A stretch of 50,435 nt of DNA from an uncultured Bacteroidia bacterium. Lineage in GTDB: Bacteria; Bacteroidota; Bacteroidia; J057; CALLMJ01. A program made the translations under genes and the position numbers. Below are positions 44,249-50,435 of the stretch, piece by piece. The stretch is from NCBI GenBank assembly GCA_938005475.1, contig CALLNY010000024.1:1-50435 (forward strand), written 5' to 3'. Each line of letters opens with the position of its first letter. The first letter of the stretch is position 1. The notes beneath the pieces were generated by a model. The model searched no databases, was not told the DNA's origin, and worked only from the letters and a program-made list of their open reading frames with translations.

Positions 44249-44276
44249 AAAAAACAAAAGAGGGAACCCCCTCTTT
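44249..44276 (-). terminator. Intrinsic terminator in the rimP leader (candidate attenuator)
   Basis: On the minus strand, AAAGAGGG (44276-44269) and CCCTCTTT (44264-44257) form an 8-bp stem with four G-C pairs and a 4-base loop, followed by TGTTTTTT (44256-44249). Only 5 bases separate the T-run from the rimP ATG, so any promoter for rimP must lie upstream of it. It is 58 bases after the acyltransferase stop. Confidence 0.8.
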
Positions 44277-44288
44277 CCTTATTAAACG

Positions 44289-44296
44289 CAAAATTA
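44289..44296 (-). promoter_or_regulatory. -7 box upstream of the rimP leader terminator
   Basis: TAATTTTG on the minus strand, ending 12 bases before the hairpin arm. Transcription from here would start about 8 bases before the stem. No -33 TTG is seen at the normal distance. Confidence 0.5.
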
Positions 44297-44334
44297 CAAT
44301 TTTATTTGATATAAAAATACTTTTCAGAAAACTT

Positions 44335-45198
44335 TTAGTTCATTTTTTTATGTTTCCATCGTTTGTGGCTCCAAAGCCAATTTGCGGGTTGGTTTTGAAT
44401 ACTTTTTTCTAGGAAAAGAATAAAGGCTTGTACTAATTCATTATTTTTCAATTGAGAAGCATCGTGAGTAAAAATTTGATAGGGAGTATGATATTTACCT
44501 CTTGATTTTTTTAATACTTCTATAAAGATGACAGCCATTTTTCTTCGTTGAGCAATTTTTTCGTAAGCGTTAATAAAAGCGGTCTCCTGATGAAAAAAGG
44601 TTGTCCATATGCAATTTTGTGAACTGGCAGGGCTTTGGTCTCCAATAATAAGGGTCAGAGTGGGTTTATTCGTAGGTGGTTGGAGTAAAGTTCTTACCTG
44701 ATTTGCTGGGACCATTTCTGCACCATATTTTCCCCTCAAATTTACAAGCCAAGCATCCAAATTTTTATTTTTAATTGGCATATATACTCCTTGCACGTGG
44801 AATTGGGTATTTCGGCTTAGTATCCACAGTCCCCATTCCCAATTAAATTGGTGCCCAAGCACCATTAAAACGGACTTTCCTTCTTTATATAAGCGATTAA
44901 GCTCTGATAAGTCAATTTCATAGTTTTTTTGTATGTAATCGTAGCTATTAGAAGCCATTAACAACATCTCCAAAAAAAAATCCGTCAGATTCTGATAAAA
45001 TTGTGATTGTATTTTTTGAATTTCCTTATTTGAAAGTTGTGGGAAAGCATTTTTCAAATTTTCTTGTATAACCTTTTTTCTATAACGTACTACGTTAGAC
45101 ATAAACCATGCAATAAAATTGGATAAATTATAAAAAAAAGGTTTAGGAATTATGAATAAAAATTTGCTTAAAAGATTAAGCAAAAATGTCCATTGCAT
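44335..45198 (-). CDS. LpxL/HtrB-like lysophospholipid acyltransferase
   Basis: A 287-residue inner-membrane acyltransferase. One N-terminal anchor helix is followed by RKKVIQENLKNAFPQLS, the catalytic HX4E motif in LGHQFNWEWG, and the end WLWSHKRWKHKK that typifies LpxL/LpxM-type Kdo2-lipid A acyltransferases. It probably adds a late acyl chain to lipid A, though ornithine- or other lipid targets are possible. It begins 3 bases after a lipoprotein gene. Its stop is followed by the terminator that lies in the rimP leader. Confidence 0.88.
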   Translation of the reverse strand: MQWTFLLNLLSKFLFIIPKPFFYNLSNFIAWFMSNVVRYRKKVIQENLKNAFPQLSNKEIQKIQSQFYQNLTDFFLEMLLMASNSYDYIQKNYEIDLSELNRLYKEGKSVLMVLGHQFNWEWGLWILSRNTQFHVQGVYMPIKNKNLDAWLVNLRGKYGAEMVPANQVRTLLQPPTNKPTLTLIIGDQSPASSQNCIWTTFFHQETAFINAYEKIAQRRKMAVIFIEVLKKSRGKYHTPYQIFTHDASQLKNNELVQAFILFLEKSIQNQPANWLWSHKRWKHKKMN

Positions 45199-45201
45199 GG
45201 A

Positions 45202-45867
45202 TTAAAAAGCATGCTTGAAAGTAGTTTTTTGTCCATTAGTTTCAAGGGTGAAGCTAATTAAATTAGGATTTTGGGTGTCAGGGGAGGCGACAATAGTAGC
45301 ATTATTGCCGTTAGATAGAGAACCATGAAAAACGATGGAGTTTGAATTTGTATAAAGGCTATGGGTATCCACAGGGGAAGGAATAAAAGCGTGAATAAAA
45401 GACTGTTGAGGGTCGGTTAGATAAAAAGGAGTAAATGAAGGTAATCCTGACGTAATGAGAACTGACTTTTTGTCATCAGATTCTATAAAAAATTCCTTAT
45501 TGAAGGTTAAATAATTATCAATTGAAAAAAATAAGGAAGCACCTGTACTAAAATCGGTAAATAATCTAATAGATTGATTGAATTCTGAGTAATTGACGAA
45601 ATAAAATTGGGGGTTCTCATTTTTAGAAAGTATAGCTAAGGGAATAAATTTTTTTTCTTCGGCAGGTTTATAATATGCCTCCACTACTTCATTATGCGAA
45701 GCATTGAATTTTAATTTTAGTTCATGAGTTCGGGTACCTATTCTATTAACAAAGTATTCAAAACTAGGATCTCTTGTTTTTATAGTAGGATTATTAGAAT
45801 TACAAGCTAAAAAAGAATATATTGCTCCGATTAGACAAAGTTTTTTTAATAAATTGTTAAAACACAT
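45202..45867 (-). CDS. Lipoprotein of unknown function
   Basis: A 221-residue protein with signal peptide KKLCLIGAIYSFLAC and a lipobox Cys at residue 22, so probably anchored in the outer membrane. The mature part is Asn/Ser/Phe-rich and beta-like (YFVNYSEFNQSIRLF, ASLFFSIDNYLTF), with no motif I recognise. It has its own -7 box and is followed 3 bases later by the LpxL-like acyltransferase, so a role in the envelope is plausible but unproven. Confidence 0.75.
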   Translation of the reverse strand: MCFNNLLKKLCLIGAIYSFLACNSNNPTIKTRDPSFEYFVNRIGTRTHELKLKFNASHNEVVEAYYKPAEEKKFIPLAILSKNENPQFYFVNYSEFNQSIRLFTDFSTGASLFFSIDNYLTFNKEFFIESDDKKSVLITSGLPSFTPFYLTDPQQSFIHAFIPSPVDTHSLYTNSNSIVFHGSLSNGNNATIVASPDTQNPNLISFTLETNGQKTTFKHAF

Positions 45868-45883
45868 TGTGTTGGGGATTGAA

Positions 45884-45914
45884 TTGCAAATTTAAATAAG
45901 AATTCGTATATTTG
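45884..45914 (+). promoter_or_regulatory. Promoter for trx-like-grpE-dnaJ, overlapping a divergent promoter
   Basis: TTG (45884-45886) and TATATTTG (45907-45914) are 20 bases apart. The divergent lipoprotein gene has its own -7 box TAAATTTG on the minus strand at 45887-45894, so the two overlap. Confidence 0.72.
45887..45894 (-). promoter_or_regulatory. -7 box for the lipoprotein-acyltransferase pair
   Basis: TAAATTTG on the minus strand, 19 bases before the ATG at 45867. It lies inside the spacer of the divergent plus-strand promoter. Confidence 0.55.
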
Positions 45915-45923
45915 CCGAAAAAA

Positions 45924-46466
45924 ATGAACAAAAAAATCTTTCAATTCATATTAGTAATAATTACTTTTATTTTCTATGGGTTAAGTAATAGAGTAAATTT
46001 TAATAAAGAAAGCGTTATATGCACGGATAAGATAGAGTGGTATTCATTAGAAGAAGCCTCTAAAATTGCGGAGAAAACAGGAAAAAAGATTATTGTAGAT
46101 GTATATACGAACTGGTGTGGTTGGTGCAAAATCATGGATCAAAAAACTTTTAGTAATCAGGAAGTCATAGAATACATTAAACAAAAGTATGTAGCAGTAA
46201 AATTAAATGCAGAAACCCAAGATAGTATAGTATATAAGGGAGTTAAATTTGGATATAATCCTCAGAAGCGAGCTAATCAATTGGCATATCTATTGCTGAA
46301 TGGTAAGATGAGTTATCCTACTACTGTCATTTTAAATGAAAAATCTGAAATTTTGACACCGATTGCGGGTTTTATAGAACCCCAAGTGATGCTAAAAGTA
46401 TTAAAGTACTACGGAGAAAACAAATTTTTGGAAATGAAGTGGGAAGATTACGAGAAAATGAATTAA
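45924..46466 (+). CDS. Exported thioredoxin-like protein
   Basis: A 180-residue protein with an N-terminal hydrophobic segment (FQFILVIITFIFYGL, signal or anchor) and a thioredoxin domain with the active site NWCGWC (Cys65, Cys68), followed by KIMDQKTFSNQEV, similar to DUF255/SoxW-type thiol-disulfide proteins. The cis-Pro is in SYPTTVIL. It probably reduces or isomerises disulfides in the periplasm. The ATG at 45924 is preferred over a TTG at 45912, which lies in the -7 box. It shares a transcript with grpE and dnaJ. Confidence 0.85.
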   Translation: MNKKIFQFILVIITFIFYGLSNRVNFNKESVICTDKIEWYSLEEASKIAEKTGKKIIVDVYTNWCGWCKIMDQKTFSNQEVIEYIKQKYVAVKLNAETQDSIVYKGVKFGYNPQKRANQLAYLLLNGKMSYPTTVILNEKSEILTPIAGFIEPQVMLKVLKYYGENKFLEMKWEDYEKMN

Positions 46467-46481
46467 ATTGATTATTAAGAT

Positions 46482-47075
46482 ATGCAAGAAAATATTCATA
46501 CACAAGAAAACAACATCCAAAACGAAGAAATTCAAAATTTAATAACAAAAGAATCCGTTTCCGAAGAAATTACTAATTCGCAGGTATCTGATACACAAAC
46601 GGATAGTTCTGCAAACGAAAATTTACAAAAGATGCAACAATTAGAAACAGAATTGAACGAAACCAAAGAGCAACTGCTACGTTTAGCAGCAGATTTTGAT
46701 AATTACAAAAAAAGGACGCTCAAAGAAAAAGCTGACATTATCACTTATGCGAATGAGGATTTAATTAAAGGCATATTACCGATTTTAGATGATTTTGATA
46801 GGACGCTTAAAGTGCTTCATACTTCTGATAATATTCAAGCCATAAAAGAGGGTATGGAACTGGTAGCTAAAAATTTATTTCATAATCTCTCTAAAAAAGG
46901 TTTAGAGTTAATTCCTGATTTAAATGAAGAATTTAATTCTGATTTACATGAAGCTATTGGTTCTTTACCAGTTGAGGAATCCCATAAAAAGAATAGGATT
47001 ATTGAAGTAATAGAAACTGGTTATAAGTTTCAAGGTAAAGTCATTAGACACTCTAAAGTGATTGTAGGCGCATAA
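46482..47075 (+). CDS. grpE: Nucleotide exchange factor GrpE
   Basis: A 197-residue co-chaperone that releases ADP from DnaK. A charged N-terminal tail (to ~60) is followed by a long coiled coil ([30 protein letters not shown]) and the C-terminal beta domain with HEAIGSLP and [16 protein letters not shown], the family signature. Start ATG at 46482 is 15 bases after the thioredoxin-like gene, and the stop is 4 bases before dnaJ. No HrcA/CIRCE element is visible upstream. Confidence 0.96.
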   Translation: MQENIHTQENNIQNEEIQNLITKESVSEEITNSQVSDTQTDSSANENLQKMQQLETELNETKEQLLRLAADFDNYKKRTLKEKADIITYANEDLIKGILPILDDFDRTLKVLHTSDNIQAIKEGMELVAKNLFHNLSKKGLELIPDLNEEFNSDLHEAIGSLPVEESHKKNRIIEVIETGYKFQGKVIRHSKVIVGA

Positions 47076-47079
47076 AACT

Positions 47080-48210
47080 ATGGCAAAACGAGATTATTAC
47101 GAAGTACTGGGGGTTTATAGAAATGCTTCTCAGGAAGAGATAAAAAAAGCTTATCGTAAGCTTGCTTTAAAATACCATCCTGACCAAAATCCCGGCAATA
47201 AAGAAGCAGAAGAAAAGTTTAAAGAGATTACTGAGGCGTATTCCGTACTCTCTGATGAAGAAAAAAGAGCGGCTTACGACCGTTATGGGCATGAAGGACT
47301 AAATGGCTTTCAAGGCGGTGGTGCAGATTTTAGTGATATTTTTTCACAGTTTTCGGATATCTTTGGCAGCGGATTTGAAAGTTTCTTTGGGGGAAGTTCA
47401 ACAAACAGAAAAAGAGGACAACGTGGCAGTGATGTAAAGATTACTGTCAAATTGACATTAGAAGAGATTGCAACAGGTTGTGAAAAAAAAGTAAAATACA
47501 AAAAATTAGTTGAATGTGATGCTTGTCATGGTAAAGGAACCAACAACCCGGATGGCATCAAAATTTGCCCTACTTGTAATGGTACAGGAGAAATACGTAA
47601 AAGAGTTGGTGGCGGATTTTTTCAGCAGATTGTTGTTTCTACTTGTCCTACTTGTGGAGGTAGTGGTAAAATTATTACAGACCCATGTAAAAAATGTAAA
47701 GGAGATGGAAGAATCAAAGATGATGTTTTTCAGACCTTAAATATACCTGCGGGGGTTGTTGGAGGCATGCAATTACTTCAGAGAGGTGGCGGTGGAGTTG
47801 GAAAAGATGGAGGACCTAACGGCGATTTAATTATCCAAATTGAAGAACTACCGCATGAGCATTTTTCTCGCGAAGGTGACAATTTAATCTATGAATTAGC
47901 TATTAATATTGCTGATGCGGCTTTAGGAGCTACGGTGGAAGTACCTACCTTGGAAAGCAAAGCTAAATTTAAAATAGAGCCCGGAACACAATCTGGTAAA
48001 ATCGTGCGATTAAAAGGAAAAGGTTTACCCAACTTAAACAAAAACTATACAGGAGATTTGTTAGTTCATATCAATGTATGGACTCCCCAAAATCTTACTA
48101 ATGAAGAAAAAGCTATACTCGAAAAAATTAAAAATATGCCAGGTTTCAATCCAAATCCCGTTAAAAAAGAAAAAAATTTCTTCGAAAGAATGAAAGAATT
48201 CTTCAAGTAA
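47080..48210 (+). CDS. dnaJ: Chaperone protein DnaJ
   Basis: A 376-residue DnaK co-chaperone of class A. The J domain (1-~70) has HPD at 33-35, followed by a Gly/Phe-rich segment, a zinc finger region with four CxxCxGxG repeats ([32 protein letters not shown]), and the two C-terminal substrate-binding domains. All cysteines are present. Length is normal. It follows grpE by 4 bases; dnaK is not in the window. Confidence 0.97.
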   Translation: MAKRDYYEVLGVYRNASQEEIKKAYRKLALKYHPDQNPGNKEAEEKFKEITEAYSVLSDEEKRAAYDRYGHEGLNGFQGGGADFSDIFSQFSDIFGSGFESFFGGSSTNRKRGQRGSDVKITVKLTLEEIATGCEKKVKYKKLVECDACHGKGTNNPDGIKICPTCNGTGEIRKRVGGGFFQQIVVSTCPTCGGSGKIITDPCKKCKGDGRIKDDVFQTLNIPAGVVGGMQLLQRGGGGVGKDGGPNGDLIIQIEELPHEHFSREGDNLIYELAINIADAALGATVEVPTLESKAKFKIEPGTQSGKIVRLKGKGLPNLNKNYTGDLLVHINVWTPQNLTNEEKAILEKIKNMPGFNPNPVKKEKNFFERMKEFFK

Positions 48211-48257
48211 AATTAATTCGTTGATATTAGCACAGATACAAAAAAATATAAAAAAAA

Positions 48258-48289
48258 TTTTGATAATATAAAGTTTAAATTTAATTTTG
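48258..48289 (+). promoter_or_regulatory. Promoter for the tRNA-Glu pair
   Basis: TTTTG (48258-48262) and TAATTTTG (48282-48289) are 19 bases apart, a near-perfect Bacteroidota promoter 16 bases before the first tRNA. Confidence 0.78.
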
Positions 48290-48305
48290 CGTGACCTTTA
48301 AATAT

Positions 48306-48377
48306 GCCCCGTTCGTCTAGAGGTTAGGACCCAAGATTTTCATTCTTGTAACAGGGGTTCGATTCCCCTACGGGGTA
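48306..48377 (+). tRNA. tRNA-Glu (UUC), copy 1
   Basis: A 72-base cloverleaf: acceptor GCCCCGT/ACGGGGT (G1-U72 wobble), D stem GTCT/GGAC, anticodon stem CAAGA/TCTTG with loop TTTTCAT giving anticodon TTC, T arm AGGGG/CCCCT with loop TTCGATT, discriminator A. CCA is not encoded. Confidence 0.96.
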
Positions 48378-48398
48378 CATAATAATAAAAAGTCTTAC

Positions 48399-48470
48399 GC
48401 CCCGTTCGTCTAGAGGTTAGGACCCAAGATTTTCATTCTTGTAACAGGGGTTCGATTCCCCTACGGGGTA
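48399..48470 (+). tRNA. tRNA-Glu (UUC), copy 2
   Basis: Identical over all 72 bases to the copy 21 bases upstream, with different flanks. CCA is not encoded. It is probably co-transcribed with the first. No terminator is obvious in 48471-48604. Confidence 0.96.
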
Positions 48471-48604
48471 CTCTAAATTGAACTACACTTCATCTCTCTA
48501 AATTTATAGTTTACAGAAAATTTTGAGAGCCTTCAAGAAATTTCCTTTAAATCAAATTGCATTTTGAAAAAGTTTATAATTTTACGGCTCATTTAATTGG
48601 AATA

Positions 48605-50194
48605 ATGAAATTATCAAACGATTCACAAATGCAATATCCTAAAGGTCATCCAGATGGTCTATATTTACTTTTTTTCACAGAAATGTGGGAACGCTTCAGT
48701 TATTATGGTATGCGAGCAATTTTTACACTTTATTTACTCAATGCTCTCATGCTTAATAAGAGCCAAGCATCACAGATTTATGGCAGTTACACAGGGTTAG
48801 TGTATTTAACACCGTTGATTGGTGGTTATATATCAGACCGCTATTGGGGTAATCGCAAATCCATTTTGGTAGGAGGTTTGCTCATGGCTTTAGGACAATT
48901 TTGTATGTTCCTAAGCGCAAGTAACTATAGCCAATTTGAATTAGCTAATACTCTAATGCTCATTGGATTAGGTTGTTTAATTATGGGTAACGGTTTTTTT
49001 AAGCCCAATATATCTACTATGGTAGGAAGCCTTTATAGCCAAACAGATTCACGTAAAGATGCGGCTTTTACCATCTTCTATATGGGCATCAATTTAGGAG
49101 CTTTTTTCGCGCCGCTGGTATGCGGTTTTTTAGGAGAGCATTATGATTCAAATGGTAAAGCCCTACCTGAATATTTTAAGTGGGGATTTTTAGCCGCTTG
49201 TATTGGTATGTTGATTAGTATCATCTCTTTCGAATTATTAAAAAATAAATATCTAATTACTCCAACGGGGGAGCCCATTGGTAGTAAACCGAACCCCTCT
49301 AAATTCAAACAAAATCAAACGGATAATAGTGCGCACAAAGATAAAAGTATACTTCGTTTAGTTATATGGATTATTGGTTCTTTAATTTTATTTACTGCTC
49401 TTCCGTTGATACAAGGGGAGCCATTAGCTCAATTAGATTGGATTGGTATATTTATTTATTCTTTAACTTTGGCTGCGCCAGGTTCAATCATAACGGATCC
49501 CACTTTAACTAAAATTGAAAGGGAACGTATTTGGGTAATTTTCATTTCTGCGTTTTTTGTGATTGCCTTTTGGGCGGCTTTTGAACAAGCAGGAGCTTCT
49601 CTTACAGTTTTTGCAGCTGAACAAACCAATCGTAATCTATTTGGATGGGAAATGCCCGCTAGCTACTTCCAAAGCTTTAATGCAATTTTTATTGTTATTT
49701 TAGCTCCTGTTTTCTCCATAATTTGGCAAACACTTAATAAAAAAGGGCTGGAACCCTCCTCTCCGTTAAAACAGGCTTATGGACTTCTATTTTTAGCAAT
49801 AGGTTATATCATCATAGCACTCGGCGTAAAAAATTTAGACCCTGCTGTAAAAGTAAGTATGCTTTGGCTTACTACATTATATTTATTACATACTATTGGA
49901 GAGCTTTGTTTATCTCCTATCGGACTTTCTATGGTAAATAAATTAGCCCCTGCTCGATTCGCTTCGCTACTTATGGGCGTTTGGTTTTTATCCACCGCTA
50001 CCGCTAATAAACTAGCTGGTGTTTTTTCAGAATTATATCCCGACCCCTCTAACCCCCAAAAACCTGTACTTTTGGGTCTTCAAATTCATGACCTATACGA
50101 CTTCTTTATGGTATTCGTTATTTTTTCTGGTTTAGCGGCTATTGTCATGTTTGCAATATCCAAAAAATTAACTCAAATGATGCACGAAAATTAA
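48605..50194 (+). CDS. POT family proton-dependent oligopeptide transporter
   Basis: A 529-residue inner-membrane transporter with 12 or more helices that imports di/tripeptides with protons. POT hallmarks: EMWERFSYYGMRAIFTLYLL near the start (ExxERFxYYG), GGYISDRYWGNRKSILVGG, FYMGINLGAFFAPLVCGFLG (PTR2 signature), FWAAFEQAGAS and ELCLSPIGLSMVNKLAP. The ATG at 48605 gives the expected N-terminus; an in-frame TTG at 48557 is less likely. It stands alone after the tRNAs and is followed by a long hairpin. Confidence 0.93.
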   Translation: MKLSNDSQMQYPKGHPDGLYLLFFTEMWERFSYYGMRAIFTLYLLNALMLNKSQASQIYGSYTGLVYLTPLIGGYISDRYWGNRKSILVGGLLMALGQFCMFLSASNYSQFELANTLMLIGLGCLIMGNGFFKPNISTMVGSLYSQTDSRKDAAFTIFYMGINLGAFFAPLVCGFLGEHYDSNGKALPEYFKWGFLAACIGMLISIISFELLKNKYLITPTGEPIGSKPNPSKFKQNQTDNSAHKDKSILRLVIWIIGSLILFTALPLIQGEPLAQLDWIGIFIYSLTLAAPGSIITDPTLTKIERERIWVIFISAFFVIAFWAAFEQAGASLTVFAAEQTNRNLFGWEMPASYFQSFNAIFIVILAPVFSIIWQTLNKKGLEPSSPLKQAYGLLFLAIGYIIIALGVKNLDPAVKVSMLWLTTLYLLHTIGELCLSPIGLSMVNKLAPARFASLLMGVWFLSTATANKLAGVFSELYPDPSNPQKPVLLGLQIHDLYDFFMVFVIFSGLAAIVMFAISKKLTQMMHEN

Positions 50195-50206
50195 ACTCCG
50201 AATCAG

Positions 50207-50242
50207 CCTACAATTTACTTGTGTTGTCAAGTAAGTTGTAGG
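50207..50242 (+). terminator. Long hairpin after the peptide transporter gene
   Basis: Two 15-base arms (50207-50221 and 50228-50242) pair along their full length with one G-T wobble and a 6-base loop. It starts 12 bases after the transporter stop. The T-content after it is modest, and it lies inside the 3' coding end of the minus-strand gene. Confidence 0.65.
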
Positions 50243-50435
50243 TACTTATTTCTTCCACATAAAACTGTTCCTTCACCGCTACTACCGTCAGTAAATGCAT
50301 ATTAGGACGTGCTTGTAACGCTTTATCACTTTCGTAATATCCTAAAAGCTGTGTTTTCGCTTCCTGTTGTACCTTCTCTAACTCATGAGCTTGCTCTTTC
50401 TTCAAATACTTTAACTCTATCACATATTGATGATG
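50208..50435 (-). CDS. C-terminal end of a PD-(D/E)XK nuclease-like protein (5' end outside window)
   Basis: The frame is open to the right edge; 75 residues are visible. They read HHQYVIELKYLKKEQAHELE, then a helix and QLLGYYESDKALQARPNMHL, then a final strand. The IELK motif (E-x-K) with the following helix matches the PD-(D/E)XK domain at the end of AAA-ATPase-like/DUF1703 proteins common in Bacteroidota. Those are predicted nucleases of unknown role, often present in many copies. The ATPase part lies outside the window. Its last codons carry the hairpin described at 50207-50242. Confidence 0.75.
   Translation of the reverse strand, partial: HHQYVIELKYLKKEQAHELEKVQQEAKTQLLGYYESDKALQARPNMHLLTVVAVKEQFYVEEISTYNLLDNTSKL

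Noticed and set aside
44244-44291. 16-residue N-terminal extension of RimP
   Set aside because: It would translate through the terminator hairpin and does not resemble RimP; the ATG at 44243 gives the normal N-terminus.
48306-48470. Tandem tRNA genes as an integration site
   Set aside because: No integrase, no tRNA-end direct repeat beyond the two full genes and no foreign genes lie nearby.

Overview
The window looks like a chromosomal segment of a free-living Bacteroidota bacterium, most likely Cytophagales-like. The DNA is AT-rich. It carries a type IX secretion type B C-terminal domain next to a PorP/SprF protein, a TonB-dependent receptor with a CarboxypepD_reg-like N-terminus, bactofilin followed by AtpZ, and many copies of the Bacteroidota -7 promoter box TAnnTTTG just upstream of start codons. 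Shine-Dalgarno sequences are generally absent. I cannot name a genus from the sequence alone. No phage, transposase, integrase or CRISPR array is present.

Layout. 1-5088 (+): end of a large secreted protein, PorP/SprF, M3 oligopeptidase, rhodanese, WD40 protein. 5089-5349: non-coding, with a 22-bp direct repeat. 5350-10070 (-): sodium:solute symporter, then DUF4293-like protein, a 74-aa conserved protein, FtsE and GlpD. 10234-12929 (-): TolC and HlyD-type adaptor without an inner-membrane pump. 13031-18611 (-): Fur, STAS protein, PurA, NeuD-like acyltransferase, ABC-2 permease, a small membrane protein and a lipoprotein. 18687-23271 (-): alpha/beta hydrolase, two secreted proteins, photolyase, RlmE. 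23346-23950 (+): bactofilin and AtpZ. 23966-31893 (-): PheS with a PAS-SpoIIE phosphatase, a GT-C-like membrane protein overlapping a leucine-rich repeat protein, and a TonB-dependent receptor. 32125-32541 (+): Hsp20. 32599-33618 (-): AI-2E family exporter. 33745-37101 (-): a sulfur/persulfide operon. 37298-37567 (+): a small DUF6150-like protein. 37665-45867 (-): lone NuoN, then rimP-nusA-infB-purS, preceded by an LpxL-like acyltransferase and a lipoprotein. 45924-48210 (+): thioredoxin-like protein, GrpE, DnaJ. 48306-48470: two identical tRNA-Glu genes. 48605-50194 (+): POT peptide transporter. 50208 to the right edge (-): the end of a PD-(D/E)XK nuclease-like protein.

The genes act together in several places. 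The sulfur operon combines an MBL-rhodanese (persulfide dioxygenase type), an exported rhodanese, a small Cys-containing membrane protein, thioredoxin and a split YeeE/YedE transporter. The rimP-nusA-infB operon has what looks like a complete intrinsic terminator between its likely promoter and the rimP start codon, which suggests attenuation. The STAS protein and the SpoIIE phosphatase look like two parts of a partner-switching pathway encoded about 6 kb apart.

The observations most worth checking are the rimP leader terminator, a 64-codon gene with no ATG/GTG/TTG at its expected start (35137-35331), a sigma-54-like site upstream of hsp20, and the repeat-bearing gap at 5089-5349. Several usually clustered partners are missing: the pump for tolC-hlyD, the ATPase for the ABC-2 permease, the rest of the atp operon after atpZ, and the other nuo genes.
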